A stretch of DNA of 64,000 nucleotides. Source: Candidatus Wolfebacteria bacterium GW2011_GWE2_44_13 (GTDB lineage Bacteria; Patescibacteria; Paceibacteria; UBA6257; UBA9933). Position 1 is the stretch's first letter. Every line of letters starts with the position of its first letter. This document shows, in pieces, positions 6,759-14,477 of this stretch. Position numbers and translations under genes: made by a program. The stretch covers positions 62,001 to 126,000 of the forward strand of contig LCHW01000002.1 in NCBI GenBank assembly GCA_001000675.1, read 5' to 3'. The notes under the pieces are model-generated. The model was not told the DNA's origin, did no database searches, and was given only the letters and a program-made list of their open reading frames with translations.

Positions 6759-9185
6759 ATGCAGTTAACGAAACAGGAGTTTGTCCTCGACGTTGCAGGA
6801 AAGCCATTCACATTGACGGTGTCAGATTTGGCTAACCAAGCAAATGCTTCGGCTATCGGATCATATGGCGACACAGTCGTGCTTGTTACCGCGGTTATCG
6901 GTTCACAAGACCGACCAACAGATTTTTTCCCACTCACTGTTGATTACGAGGAGCGGTTTTATGCTGCAGGAAAGATTCTTGGCAGCCGATTTATGCGCCG
7001 CGAAGGAAGGCCGTCCGATGAAGCAGTTCTTTCTGGACGCTTAATCGACCGCGCTATCCGACCGTTGTTTAATCATGACTTACGCCGCGATGTGCAGATT
7101 GTTATTACAATTTTGTCTTATGACGGAGAGAACGATCCAGACTTCGTTGCATTTTTGACCGCATCGTCTGTATTGATGATGTCTGATATTCCGTGGAACG
7201 GACCTATCGGGGGTGTGCGATTGGCAAAGACAAAAGATGGCGAGTTTATCTTGAATCCAGAGAATTCAAAAGTAGAAGATAAAACAAAGCTTGCATACGA
7301 AGCGTTTATTGGAGCAACCGAAGATCGCATCAGCATGATCGAGCTCGCAGGAAACGAAGCAACTGAAGAAGAAGTTGCGGAAGGGTTTGCCGAAGCACAT
7401 GAAGCCATAAAGAAAATGTGTGCATTCCAGAAGGAAGTGCAGGCAAAGATTGGTAAAAAGAAGTTAGAAGGCATCCTTGTTGAAACCAACGAAGCACTTG
7501 TAAAAGCAGTGCACGATTTTTTGGAAGGAAAATTGGAAGCAGGAGTATATGGAACCGATAAGGCAGAATTAGGGCGCAAGATGCACGGTATTAAGACGGA
7601 CTTAATTGAGCACCTTAAAGAAGCGGGACATGAAGATTTAGGAAAAGTAGATGCAATACTTGAAGTGGAAGTTGATGCATTAATGCACAAAAACATTTTG
7701 GAGCAGAGCCGCCGACCGGATGGACGCGCAATGGACGAAGTACGCGCACTCTATGGAGAAGTGGGTATGTTTAAACGACTGCACGGAACAGGATTGTTTA
7801 TGCGTGGAGCAACACAGGCACTCGCAGTAACAACATTGGGAGCCCCTGGAGACGAACAACTCGTAGAAACAATAGAAACATCAGGAAAAAAACGTTTTAT
7901 GTTGCACTACAACTTCCCGCCGTATTCAACGGGTGAAGTAAAGCGCATGGGAGGAGTAGGACGACGCGAGCTCGGACATGGTGCATTGGCAAAAAAGGCC
8001 ATCGAATGGATGCTTCCAACGCAGGAACAATTCCCGTATGTTATCCGCGTAGTTTCTGAAGTACTCGGATCAAACGGTTCTTCTTCAATGGCAACAACGT
8101 GCGCAACAACATTGTCGTTAATGGACGCGGGCGTACCATTAAAGAAAATGGTTGGCGGTATCGCAATGGGACTTGTTATGGATCACGCCGGAAATTATAA
8201 GGTGCTAACTGATATCCAAGGACCAGAAGATCATTATGGCGATATGGATTGTAAGGTAGCGGGGACGACCGACGGTATTACCGCCATGCAAATGGATGTA
8301 AAAATTGAAGGAATCACAATTCAAATCTTGAAAGATACATTAGCTGCTTCAAAGAAAGCGCGATTGCACATTCTCGATGTGATGCAGAATGTAATCGCAG
8401 AGCCACGCAAAGAGTTGTCTCCATTTGCTCCATCAATCATCTCTATGAAGATTGATCCAGAGCGCATTGGTGCAGTTATTGGTTCAGGAGGTAAGGTGAT
8501 CAACGGTATTATTGCCGACACTGGTGTTATTACAATAAATATCGAAGAGGATGGCATGATATCGATTGCAGCAATCGGTCATGAAAAAGCAGAAGCCGCA
8601 AGAAAGATTATTGAAAGCATTTTGAAGGAATATGAAATAGGAGAAGTAGTACACGGTAAAATCGTGAAGCTGCTCGACTTTGGAGCTGTTGTTGATCTTG
8701 GGGGAGGACGCGATGGCATGGTGCACATTTCTGAATTCAAAAACGGATTTGTGGAAAAGATTAATGATGTTGCAAAGATTGGTGATGAAGTAGTTGCGCA
8801 GGTTATCCGTGCAGAGCAGGGTAAGCTTTCGCTTTCCATTAAGGCAATGTTGCCAAAAGATGATCGTGCCCCAAAGCATGATGAGCTCTCACAGTCTGAG
8901 CACCAAGGAGGTGGGAGATCTGAAGGAGCGCGTCCATCGCATAGCGGAGGACCACGCGGAGGGCATGGTGGTGGACACACAGGAGGACGAGGTGATCGCC
9001 CAGGAGGAGGCGGAGGACATCAAGGAGGATTCGGTGGAAGCCGCAGACCACGCAACGAAGAACAAGAGCCGTATCGACCAGCTGAAATAAAGCCAGCCGA
9101 GTGGCCTCATTCTGGAGGAAAAGACATAAAAGGAAAATCACTTGAAGAAGTGCTTAAAGAGTTAGAGGGCGGAATCTCGAACTAA
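6759..9185 (+). CDS. pnp: Polyribonucleotide nucleotidyltransferase (PNPase) with Gly-rich tail
   Basis: About 808 residues, started at the ATG at 6759 (M-Q-L-T-K-Q-E-F); a longer frame to 6714 is unlikely. PNPase is the phosphorolytic 3'-5' exoribonuclease. Seen in order: first RNase PH-like core (F-F-P-L-T-V-D-Y-E-E, R-R-E-G-R-P-S), helical linker, second core (R-R-P-D-G-R, N-F-P-P-Y-S-T-G-E, S-E-V-L-G-S-N-G-S-S-S-M-A), KH domain (V-I-G-S-G-G-K-V-I) and S1 domain (G-K-I-V-K-L-L-D-F-G-A-V-V-D). The tail after residue about 700 is unusual: a Gly/His/Arg-rich low-complexity stretch of about 60 residues, then an acidic end. Confidence 0.97.
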   Translation: MQLTKQEFVLDVAGKPFTLTVSDLANQANASAIGSYGDTVVLVTAVIGSQDRPTDFFPLTVDYEERFYAAGKILGSRFMRREGRPSDEAVLSGRLIDRAIRPLFNHDLRRDVQIVITILSYDGENDPDFVAFLTASSVLMMSDIPWNGPIGGVRLAKTKDGEFILNPENSKVEDKTKLAYEAFIGATEDRISMIELAGNEATEEEVAEGFAEAHEAIKKMCAFQKEVQAKIGKKKLEGILVETNEALVKAVHDFLEGKLEAGVYGTDKAELGRKMHGIKTDLIEHLKEAGHEDLGKVDAILEVEVDALMHKNILEQSRRPDGRAMDEVRALYGEVGMFKRLHGTGLFMRGATQALAVTTLGAPGDEQLVETIETSGKKRFMLHYNFPPYSTGEVKRMGGVGRRELGHGALAKKAIEWMLPTQEQFPYVIRVVSEVLGSNGSSSMATTCATTLSLMDAGVPLKKMVGGIAMGLVMDHAGNYKVLTDIQGPEDHYGDMDCKVAGTTDGITAMQMDVKIEGITIQILKDTLAASKKARLHILDVMQNVIAEPRKELSPFAPSIISMKIDPERIGAVIGSGGKVINGIIADTGVITINIEEDGMISIAAIGHEKAEAARKIIESILKEYEIGEVVHGKIVKLLDFGAVVDLGGGRDGMVHISEFKNGFVEKINDVAKIGDEVVAQVIRAEQGKLSLSIKAMLPKDDRAPKHDELSQSEHQGGGRSEGARPSHSGGPRGGHGGGHTGGRGDRPGGGGGHQGGFGGSRRPRNEEQEPYRPAEIKPAEWPHSGGKDIKGKSLEEVLKELEGGISN

Positions 9186-9196
9186 ATAGGGAAAAC

Positions 9197-9234
9197 AAAA
9201 AGGCTCGCTCGTTGTATAATGAGTGAGCCTTTTT
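9197..9234 (+). terminator. Rho-independent terminator after pnp
   Basis: AAAAAGGCTCGCTC / GAGTGAGCCTTTTT stem with a 10-nt loop. The rest of the 9186-9378 gap holds only an inverted repeat (9281-9312) and the next terminator. Confidence 0.8.
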
Positions 9235-9280
9235 ATGGAGAACAACAGGTGCTATATATTTCGTCTTGCGATGACGGAAT

Positions 9281-9312
9281 ATGTCCAAATGTACGACCGT
9301 ATATTTGGACAT
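9281..9312. repeat. Inverted repeat of unknown role
   Basis: Perfect 10-bp arms ATGTCCAAAT / ATTTGGACAT separated by 12 bp. It lacks a T tail, so it is not an obvious terminator; an operator or RNA hairpin are possibilities. Confidence 0.5.
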
Positions 9313-9340
9313 AGGTATAAATGGAAGCTAAGTAAAAGTA

Positions 9341-9374
9341 AAAAAAGAGCGGCGCACATGTGCGTCGCTTTTTT
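9341..9374 (-). terminator. Terminator of the 9379-9810 gene
   Basis: Read on the minus strand: GCGACGCAC ATG GTGCGCCGC-type stem followed by a T run. Confidence 0.7.
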
Positions 9375-9378
9375 GCGG

Positions 9379-9810
9379 TTATCGAATTCTTACGGGCAAG
9401 CCTTCTCGCGATAACGCTTCCATAGGGAAGCTACCATCGCGCAAGTCGCGGATACTACTGTTGTAGCTACTAGCAGTGATGGCGCGTTCTTTGCGAAGCC
9501 AGTGGAGGTTAGAGAGAATCGCATAATATTCAGCGATAGCACCCTTCGTTTCAAGCGGGCCTGCCTCAATCTGGTCAAGACGTAGTTCTTTCGCTGCAAT
9601 CTCACTGTCGAATTTCTGAACAGTTCGTAGTAGCTCCGTAAACGTAGTAACCTGTGATTTCTCAAGTACCTCCGCTTGTGCAGAATCTATCGGCTTAAGG
9701 TAAAAAACAGCTGCAAGCGCAAGAGCAATAATAATGCCACATGCGGCGGCGCCATACGGGTTGCCGATAAAATTGCCAAACCGAGAGGGGATTTCCCTAC
9801 GTTCAGACAT
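9379..9810 (-). CDS. Small orphan membrane-anchored coiled-coil protein
   Basis: 143 residues from the ATG at 9810, which has a Shine-Dalgarno GGAAGGA 6 nt upstream; the frame extends further but without a site. One membrane anchor (A-A-A-C-G-I-I-I-A-L-A-L-A-A-V-F-Y-L) is followed by a helical, charged segment (E-V-L-E-K-S-Q-V-T-T-F-T-E-L-L) likely to form a coiled coil. It has its own promoter (TTGACT-17-TATACA) and terminator. I recognise no homologue. It is the first of many self-contained small orphan units in this window. Confidence 0.75.
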   Translation of the reverse strand: MSERREIPSRFGNFIGNPYGAAACGIIIALALAAVFYLKPIDSAQAEVLEKSQVTTFTELLRTVQKFDSEIAAKELRLDQIEAGPLETKGAIAEYYAILSNLHWLRKERAITASSYNSSIRDLRDGSFPMEALSREGLPVRIR

Positions 9811-9850
9811 GGTGATTCCTTCCGTGTGCAAAGATAAAGATACTGAGTAT

Positions 9851-9879
9851 TGTATACAAATTTGTAAGAGATAAGTCAA
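9851..9879 (-). promoter_or_regulatory. Sigma-70 promoter of the 9379-9810 gene
   Basis: On the minus strand: TTGACT (9874-9879), 17-bp spacer, TATACA (9851-9856). Confidence 0.65.
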
Positions 9880-9885
9880 CAATAA

Positions 9886-9922
9886 ATTAAAACTCCTCCG
9901 CCAATTGGCGGAGGAGTTTTAA
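9886..9922 (-). terminator. Terminator of rpsT
   Basis: Perfect 14-bp stem (AAACTCCTCCGCCA / TGGCGGAGGAGTTT) located just past the rpsT stop on the minus strand, followed by TTAATTTATT. Confidence 0.75.
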
Positions 9923-9923
9923 T

Positions 9924-10190
9924 TTATTTTGCAGGAGTTGCGATCTTCTTTGAAAGTCGTGACTTTAAGCGGCTTGCCTTGTTCTTCTTGATAATGTTGG
10001 TCTTAGCAGCTTTATCAAGCTTCTTGAACACTGTCGAAAGCTGTTTTTCAGCTGCCTCAGGATTCTTTGCGATAACAAGTTTCTTATATTCCTTGATGGA
10101 TTCCTTTAACGTGTCTTTCTGTTTAACGTTACGGATCTTGCGTCGGATATTCTGGCGATTTGCCTTTTCTGCTGTCTTTGTATTTGGCAT
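9924..10190 (-). CDS. rpsT: Small-subunit ribosomal protein S20
   Basis: 88 residues, typical for S20, which binds the 5' domain of 16S rRNA. The composition is strongly basic and helical, with the family's N-terminal pattern (P-N-T-K-T-A-E-K-A-N-R-Q-N, R-R-K-I-R-N-V-K), a central K-N-P-E-A-A-E-K-Q-L and a late A-A-K-T-N-I-I-K-K-N-K-A-S-R-L-K-S-R-L. It is a monocistronic unit with a good promoter and terminator. Confidence 0.95.
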   Translation of the reverse strand: MPNTKTAEKANRQNIRRKIRNVKQKDTLKESIKEYKKLVIAKNPEAAEKQLSTVFKKLDKAAKTNIIKKNKASRLKSRLSKKIATPAK

Positions 10191-10213
10191 AGTGTCTGAT
10201 AAATAGTGTCTCC

Positions 10214-10242
10214 ATACTACATTTTTTGGCCAGGGATGTCAA
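10214..10242 (-). promoter_or_regulatory. rpsT promoter
   Basis: On the minus strand: consensus TTGACA (10237-10242), 17-bp spacer, TAGTAT (10214-10219). The predicted leader is about 17-20 nt, without a clear Shine-Dalgarno. Confidence 0.75.
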
Positions 10243-10257
10243 CCGTACGCGCAGGAA

Positions 10258-10289
10258 ACAAAAAACCGACAGATGCCCCTGTCGGTTTA
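10258..10289 (-). terminator. Terminator of the NYN gene at 10295
   Basis: Stem AAACCGACAGGGGCA... / TGTCGGTTTTTT on the minus strand, directly downstream of the stop codon. Confidence 0.75.
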
Positions 10290-10294
10290 AAGTA

Positions 10295-10834
10295 TTAAGA
10301 AGCGCGATTTTCTCGTTTAGTAAAAATATCAGCGCACTCCGCGCTCCCAAAGTCAACAAACGAATCAAACATTGCATGAAGTTTTAGGTCTGTGTCGCGA
10401 AGAAAGGAAGCTCCTTCAACTCGAACGCCTTGTTCGTGAAGATATTGTACGAGTGGTATGTAATCACCGTCTCCGCCGACAAGTATAGCAACGTCAATTC
10501 TAGAGGCGGTTCTAACCGCTGCAATTGCAAGGTCAAGATCGCAATTGCCCTTCATTACGCCTCCCGAATGTGCTTTAAGGGGCTTAGTGATTACTTGAAA
10601 GCCAATGTTGTGCATTACTTCAAAGAAAGCATTTTTAGAATCATCTTCCAGAGAGACATCGAAAAATTGTGCAGAGTGTAATGTCCTCTTTCCCAGTAAT
10701 TTTGCAAGAATTTTGCGGTAGTTAATATGTCCTGCGGGATAATTGCGCTTGGTGCTCTTGTAGACGTTTGCTGCGTCAACAAAGATAGCAACTCTAGCAA
10801 GTTCAGTTCGGTGAATGTAGGCTTGTGAGCTCAT
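10295..10834 (-). CDS. Second NYN-domain (PIN-like) putative ribonuclease
   Basis: 179 residues from the ATG at 10834, preceded by GAGGAG 10 nt upstream. NYN motifs: V-A-I-F-V-D-A-A-N-V-Y, C-D-L-D-L-A-I-A-A-V and L-V-G-G-D-G-D-Y-I-P-L-V-Q-Y, giving the acidic metal-binding set. It is a paralogue of the protein at 6120, but unlike that gene it is expressed from a strong TTGACA-17-CATAGT promoter with a Shine-Dalgarno. A ribonuclease role is inferred from the fold; the substrate is unknown. Confidence 0.85.
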   Translation of the reverse strand: MSSQAYIHRTELARVAIFVDAANVYKSTKRNYPAGHINYRKILAKLLGKRTLHSAQFFDVSLEDDSKNAFFEVMHNIGFQVITKPLKAHSGGVMKGNCDLDLAIAAVRTASRIDVAILVGGDGDYIPLVQYLHEQGVRVEGASFLRDTDLKLHAMFDSFVDFGSAECADIFTKRENRAS

Positions 10835-10898
10835 TCTAAAATACTCCTCTAATGTGGTGTATATCCCGAGGGCATTCGGGTTGGGAAAGAACATCCTC

Positions 10899-10927
10899 AC
10901 TATGATGAATATTGGCAGGGATGTCAA
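10899..10927 (-). promoter_or_regulatory. Promoter of the 10295-10834 NYN gene
   Basis: On the minus strand: TTGACA (10922-10927), 17-bp spacer, CATAGT (10899-10904), giving a leader of about 60 nt. Confidence 0.65.
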
Positions 10928-10933
10928 TATAAA

Positions 10934-10964
10934 CAAAAAGGCCGCAACTTAGGGGTCGCGGCCC
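10934..10964 (-). terminator. Terminator of the 10975-11340 gene
   Basis: Stem GGCCGCGACCC / AGTTGCGGCC and T tail read on the minus strand. Confidence 0.7.
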
Positions 10965-10974
10965 GAGAACACGC

Positions 10975-11340
10975 TCAATGATTGGTCTTGCAGATAGTGC
11001 GCATGAGTGTGGTTGTAATAAGCTGGTAGTCGAGTAACCACCACCCGCCTCCAGCTAATCCGCCAAAGAGGATGTCGCCAGAGAAATAGCCGACAGTGAT
11101 GCCAATAGCAACGTCTCCAACAAAGAGGAGGAGGAAGTCAAAATGGATACAAAGAAAGAGATGCTTAAAGAACAGGAGTGAGATCTTCTTATTATGGCGA
11201 TAAGCCTCAAAAAGGCAGAGGGCAAAACGAACGCCAAGAATAATAAGAGCGACGGCACAGATCCACTGAAAGATATGGAAATGTAATGCGATTGCGGAGC
11301 CAGTAAGGCTTGCCGCACATACAGCCAGAAATAGCTTCAC
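10975..11340 (-). CDS. Small multi-spanning membrane orphan
   Basis: 121 residues beginning with GTG at 11338-11340, preceded by AGGAGG 6 nt upstream. About three hydrophobic segments are visible (residues 3-22, 28-45 and 60-95), with a basic loop R-H-N-K-K between. No recognised family. The upstream TTGACA at about 11412-11417 (minus strand) marks its own promoter; that sequence lies in the shared intergenic region with ruvA, so the two promoters are back to back. Confidence 0.65.
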   Translation of the reverse strand: MKLFLAVCAASLTGSAIALHFHIFQWICAVALIILGVRFALCLFEAYRHNKKISLLFFKHLFLCIHFDFLLLFVGDVAIGITVGYFSGDILFGGLAGGGWWLLDYQLITTTLMRTICKTNH

Positions 11341-11422
11341 GGCAAACCCTCCTATAGTGGTAGCGTTGGATTAAAGGAATCTGATTTAAGTACATCAAAT
11401 ATGCCGGCATATTGTCAATGGC

Positions 11423-11451
11423 TTTCTATGCAGTAGGGGATTAGGTATACT
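11423..11451 (+). promoter_or_regulatory. ruvA promoter predicting a leaderless mRNA
   Basis: Weak -35 TTTCTA (11423-11428), 17-bp spacer, TATACT (11446-11451); the ATG at 11459 is 7 nt after the -10. Confidence 0.65.
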
Positions 11452-11458
11452 TAAAAAA

Positions 11459-12040
11459 ATGATCTACTCGCTAAAAGGAAACGTTATCGTAAAAAAAGGG
11501 ACATGGGCGGTTATTGAAACGAACGGGATTGGGTTTCGGGTTGCTTTGGCGAGCCGTGATAGCGCTCAGCTTCCAGCTATTGGATCTATTGCGCAAGTAT
11601 TTTGTTCGATGGCTGTTAAAAAAGATGGCATAGAATTGTATGGGTTTTTAAGTGAGCGCGATCTGGACATGTTCGATTTACTAACCACTATTAGTGGGGT
11701 TGGTCCTAAAACAGCACAAACTATTCTTGGCGCAGTGGGGACGGATATGTTATTGGCGACCGTTGAGCAGAAGAAGACAGACACATTAGCAGAATTTCCA
11801 GGAATCGGAAAAAAGAAAGCGGAACGTATTATTTTAGAATTACGAGATAAGATTAAAAAAATGGATGCTGGAGAAGCGATTGAGTTTCACGAGGGAGATA
11901 AGGATGTAAAAGATGCGTTGAAGCAAATTGGATATAAACAAGGAGAAATAGATGAGGCGCTTAAGGCATTGCCGAGTGATTTACAGGGAACGGAGGTGCG
12001 CTTAAAAGCAGCGCTCAAAATAATAGGAAAGCATAAATAA
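11459..12040 (+). CDS. ruvA: Holliday junction helicase subunit RuvA
   Basis: 193 residues. RuvA tetramers hold the four-way junction while RuvB pumps the arms. Visible: the N-terminal OB-fold (M-I-Y-S-L-K-G, the E-T-N-G-I-G-F-R-V strand), two helix-hairpin-helix motifs (I-S-G-V-G-P-K-T-A and F-P-G-I-G-K-K-K-A-E-R-I-I-L-E-L) and a C-terminal RuvB-binding domain after residue about 145. It starts a transcription unit with the Mur ligase 5 bp downstream. RuvB is encoded separately at 50820. Confidence 0.96.
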   Translation: MIYSLKGNVIVKKGTWAVIETNGIGFRVALASRDSAQLPAIGSIAQVFCSMAVKKDGIELYGFLSERDLDMFDLLTTISGVGPKTAQTILGAVGTDMLLATVEQKKTDTLAEFPGIGKKKAERIILELRDKIKKMDAGEAIEFHEGDKDVKDALKQIGYKQGEIDEALKALPSDLQGTEVRLKAALKIIGKHK

Positions 12041-12045
12041 GAATC

Positions 12046-13374
12046 ATGGAAAAACTTTTTAAATGGGGGAGAAAAATAATACCAAAATCAATTTTTGAGT
12101 TTTTTCAGCCGGCGTATCATTTTCTCTTGGCGTTTGCAGGCGCAGCGCTGTATTGGTTTCCATCGCGAAAAATGACAGTCATTGGAGTAACAGGAACAAA
12201 AGGCAAAACAACAGCATGTAATATGATTGCGCATGTCTTGCAGGAAGCAGGACATAAAACAGGGATGACAACCACCGTCAATTTCCGCATCGGCGAAAAG
12301 GTGTGGACGAATGAAGCAAAGCAAACCATGCTCGGGAGATTCCAACTACAGAAAATGCTGCGACGCATGGTAGAGGCAGGATGCGAATATGCGGTAGTGG
12401 AAACATCTTCAGAAGGTATCATGCAATTTAGGCATACGTTTGTTGATTATGACATTGCCGTGTTTCTAAATCTTTCACCTGAGCATTTAGATCGACACAA
12501 AGGGTTTGAAAATTATCGCGCAGCGAAGATGAAGCTGTTTAAAAAAATTGCAAATAAGGGGACGGGTATCGGAATATTTAACCTGGACGATGAACATGTC
12601 GAGCACTTCATAGGGATTTCACAAGCTGCACAGTATGGATATACCGTATCGCATAAAAAAGCGCATGACGCAGATGCAGTACGACGCATTGTAGAATTAA
12701 AAAATATACAACTAAGCGGAGCAGGGTCTGAATTTGACGTGAATGATGAGCATTTCATACTGCCACTCGTTGGGGCATTTAATGTGCAAAATGCAGGTGC
12801 TGTCATTTGTGTGGCGCTTTCACAACACATTGCCCTAGACCAAGTGCGAAAAAGTCTGGCAACATTTAAGGGTGTTTCAGGGCGCATGGAAATTGTGCCG
12901 AACGATAAGGGGTTCGCCGTAGTTGTGGATTACGCACACGAACCAAAGAGTCTTGAAGCGGTATATAAGGCAGCCACGGATTGTGATTTGAAACAGGCGG
13001 GCGGGAGATTGATTGGCGTATTTGGGGCAACGGGTGGTGGGCGAGACAAATGGAAGCGTCCTGTTATGGGTGAGATAGCCGCATATTATTGCGACGAAAT
13101 AATTCTTACCAATGACGACCCATATGATGAAGATCAAAAAAGCATTATTGCCGATATTCGCGCAGGCATCGAACATGCGCCATTTATAAAAGGAAACATC
13201 CATGAAATTGTTGACCGACGGGAAGCTATTCGCACCGCGCTAAGCCTTGCGAAACCAGGAGATGCCATTGTGCTTACCGGCAAAGGAGGGGAGACAGTAA
13301 TGGTTGTTGAAAATGAAAAACGAATTCCGTGGGATGAACGGAAGATTGTCGAAGAAGAGCTTGGAAGGTTGTAA
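12046..13374 (+). CDS. murE: MurE-like Mur ligase lacking the usual N-terminal domain
   Basis: 442 residues. The central ATPase and C-terminal ligase domains are complete: P-loop G-V-T-G-T-K-G-K-T-T, E-T-S-S-E-G, the carbamylated-Lys region H-L-D-R-H-K-G-F-E-N-Y, G-R-M-E-I-V, D-Y-A-H-E-P-K-S-L-E, G-A-T-G-G-G-R-D-K and T-N-D-D-P-Y-D-E-D. The last replaces the usual D-N-P-R that selects diaminopimelate in many MurE enzymes. The N-terminal UDP-binding domain of typical MurE is replaced by about 40 mostly hydrophobic residues (A-Y-H-F-L-L-A-F-A-G-A-A-L-Y-W-F). The substrate is therefore uncertain; the role is probably peptidoglycan peptide ligation. Confidence 0.8.
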   Translation: MEKLFKWGRKIIPKSIFEFFQPAYHFLLAFAGAALYWFPSRKMTVIGVTGTKGKTTACNMIAHVLQEAGHKTGMTTTVNFRIGEKVWTNEAKQTMLGRFQLQKMLRRMVEAGCEYAVVETSSEGIMQFRHTFVDYDIAVFLNLSPEHLDRHKGFENYRAAKMKLFKKIANKGTGIGIFNLDDEHVEHFIGISQAAQYGYTVSHKKAHDADAVRRIVELKNIQLSGAGSEFDVNDEHFILPLVGAFNVQNAGAVICVALSQHIALDQVRKSLATFKGVSGRMEIVPNDKGFAVVVDYAHEPKSLEAVYKAATDCDLKQAGGRLIGVFGATGGGRDKWKRPVMGEIAAYYCDEIILTNDDPYDEDQKSIIADIRAGIEHAPFIKGNIHEIVDRREAIRTALSLAKPGDAIVLTGKGGETVMVVENEKRIPWDERKIVEEELGRL

Positions 13375-13459
13375 TAATTACTTTTGACTTTTGAGTTGGC
13401 GAATGGTATGAAAGAGGTAGTAAATTTACGACAACCCCTTACGTGTGCAAGGAGGCGAC

Positions 13460-13984
13460 ATGAATGGAAAGCAATATGACGCAATCGTGGCTTTCCCGTT
13501 TGGGAAAGCGGTTAGGCACAAGTCGGCCAATTGGCACATAGCCATGAGGGCAATAATACTTGCCTCCATACACAGTGTGCCTGTTGTGGCGCACGAAAGA
13601 CTTCCCATAAAGACAATTGCACGCAAGTATGCAGAAGGTGCGAAAGTGCGGGAGTTGTCGATTGAGCTGATCGGCGGGGAAACGATTCTTGATGCGGCAG
13701 GCAATTTCTATGCGTTTGCTGGGCGTGAGACGTGGAAGAATATCCTGCTCGTTTCGATGCCCTTTGTTTCGGAGCGCTGTGTTCGCGATATCGGGAAGGC
13801 GAGCGGGGGGAGATTTAACGTGACTCCTGAAAGTGAGCTGCAAAGGCTGAGTGTGTCGACTTGGTTTAGTCGCAGCGAAAAAAGGCTTTCTGCTCGACAC
13901 CCGCTGATCTTCGGCATGAGCGAGTTTGGTTTACGCATGTTGCCATGGGCTGCCTATGAAGCCTTGGCAAAATCAAAGCCGTGA
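13460..13984 (+). CDS. Orphan soluble protein with strong Shine-Dalgarno
   Basis: 174 residues, started at the ATG at 13460 because AAGGAGG sits 4 nt before it. The N-terminus Y-D-A-I-V-A-F-P-F-G-K-A-V-R followed by A-M-R-A-I-I-L-A-S-I and P-V-V-A-H-E-R weakly recalls DUF218/YdcF-like Rossmann proteins, but the resemblance is too thin to assign. A promoter TTGGCG-16-TAGTAA lies about 70 bp upstream. It is a self-contained unit with a terminator. Confidence 0.7.
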   Translation: MNGKQYDAIVAFPFGKAVRHKSANWHIAMRAIILASIHSVPVVAHERLPIKTIARKYAEGAKVRELSIELIGGETILDAAGNFYAFAGRETWKNILLVSMPFVSERCVRDIGKASGGRFNVTPESELQRLSVSTWFSRSEKRLSARHPLIFGMSEFGLRMLPWAAYEALAKSKP

Positions 13985-13999
13985 GCGCAGGTGACGCAC

Positions 14000-14032
14000 G
14001 AGCCCGCCCTTGAAAAAGGGTGGGCTTTTTTG
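14000..14032 (+). terminator. Terminator of the 13460-13984 gene
   Basis: AGCCCGCCC / GGGTGGGCT stem with a T run. Confidence 0.75.
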
Positions 14033-14035
14033 TGG

Positions 14036-14068
14036 ATAAAAAATGCTCCCCTAGAAGGGGAGCTTTTT
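14036..14068 (-). terminator. Terminator overlapping the stop codon of the 14051-14452 gene
   Basis: Minus-strand stem AAAAAGCTCCCC / GGGGAGCATTTTT. The TAG stop (14051-14053) falls in the loop, so the last codons form the 5' arm. Confidence 0.75.
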
Positions 14069-14452
14069 ACCAAACAGGTCGAGTTGCTCAGTCGGCGAAG
14101 CCGGCTGAACAACAGACTGAGGAATCTCCTTGGTAGTCACTGTGGTAGTGACCGTAACGATGACTTTGTCATCATCAAGAAGATCGACATCGGCATACCG
14201 CGGACGCTCGGCGGAGGGGGGGTGGAGTATAAATTGTGCCATCTTGCGGCACGCTTCGTACTCCGGGTCGGTCAGCCGCTGTGACGGGTTGCGAGCAATC
14301 GCTCGGTCCGACGCATAGCGTGACTCGACCTTGACCCCGCGCCCCATGGGGACGAAGTGGAGGATAAGTTCAACCTCCCCCTCAATCTCCACCCACTCCG
14401 GTGGAGTGTTCTCCGTATCTCGACGGAGCTCTTTCGGGCCGTTGTCGGGCAT
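14051..14452 (-). CDS. Orphan acidic/basic soluble protein
   Basis: 133 residues; ATG at 14452 with AAGGAGG 7 nt upstream. A beta-rich N-terminal half (E-G-E-V-E-L-I-L-H-F-V-P) is followed by a Thr/Val run (V-I-V-T-V-T-T-T-V-T-T) and a Pro/Gln-rich tail ending L-D-L-F-G-K-K-L-P-F. That tail resembles clamp- or SSB-like end motifs only superficially. It is the second gene of an operon with 14478-14771 (25-bp gap). No family recognised. Confidence 0.65.
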   Translation of the reverse strand: MPDNGPKELRRDTENTPPEWVEIEGEVELILHFVPMGRGVKVESRYASDRAIARNPSQRLTDPEYEACRKMAQFILHPPSAERPRYADVDLLDDDKVIVTVTTTVTTKEIPQSVVQPASPTEQLDLFGKKLPF

Positions 14453-14477
14453 GAGAGGACCTCCTTTCGGGTGGGGG

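Noticed and set aside
9223..9414. 63-codon frame after pnp
   Set aside because: It begins inside the pnp terminator, has no ribosome-binding site, and runs through the next gene's terminator and 3' end.
13439..13900. Minus-strand frame of 153 codons over the 13460 gene
   Set aside because: Antisense to a gene with a perfect Shine-Dalgarno and terminator; no start signal of its own.
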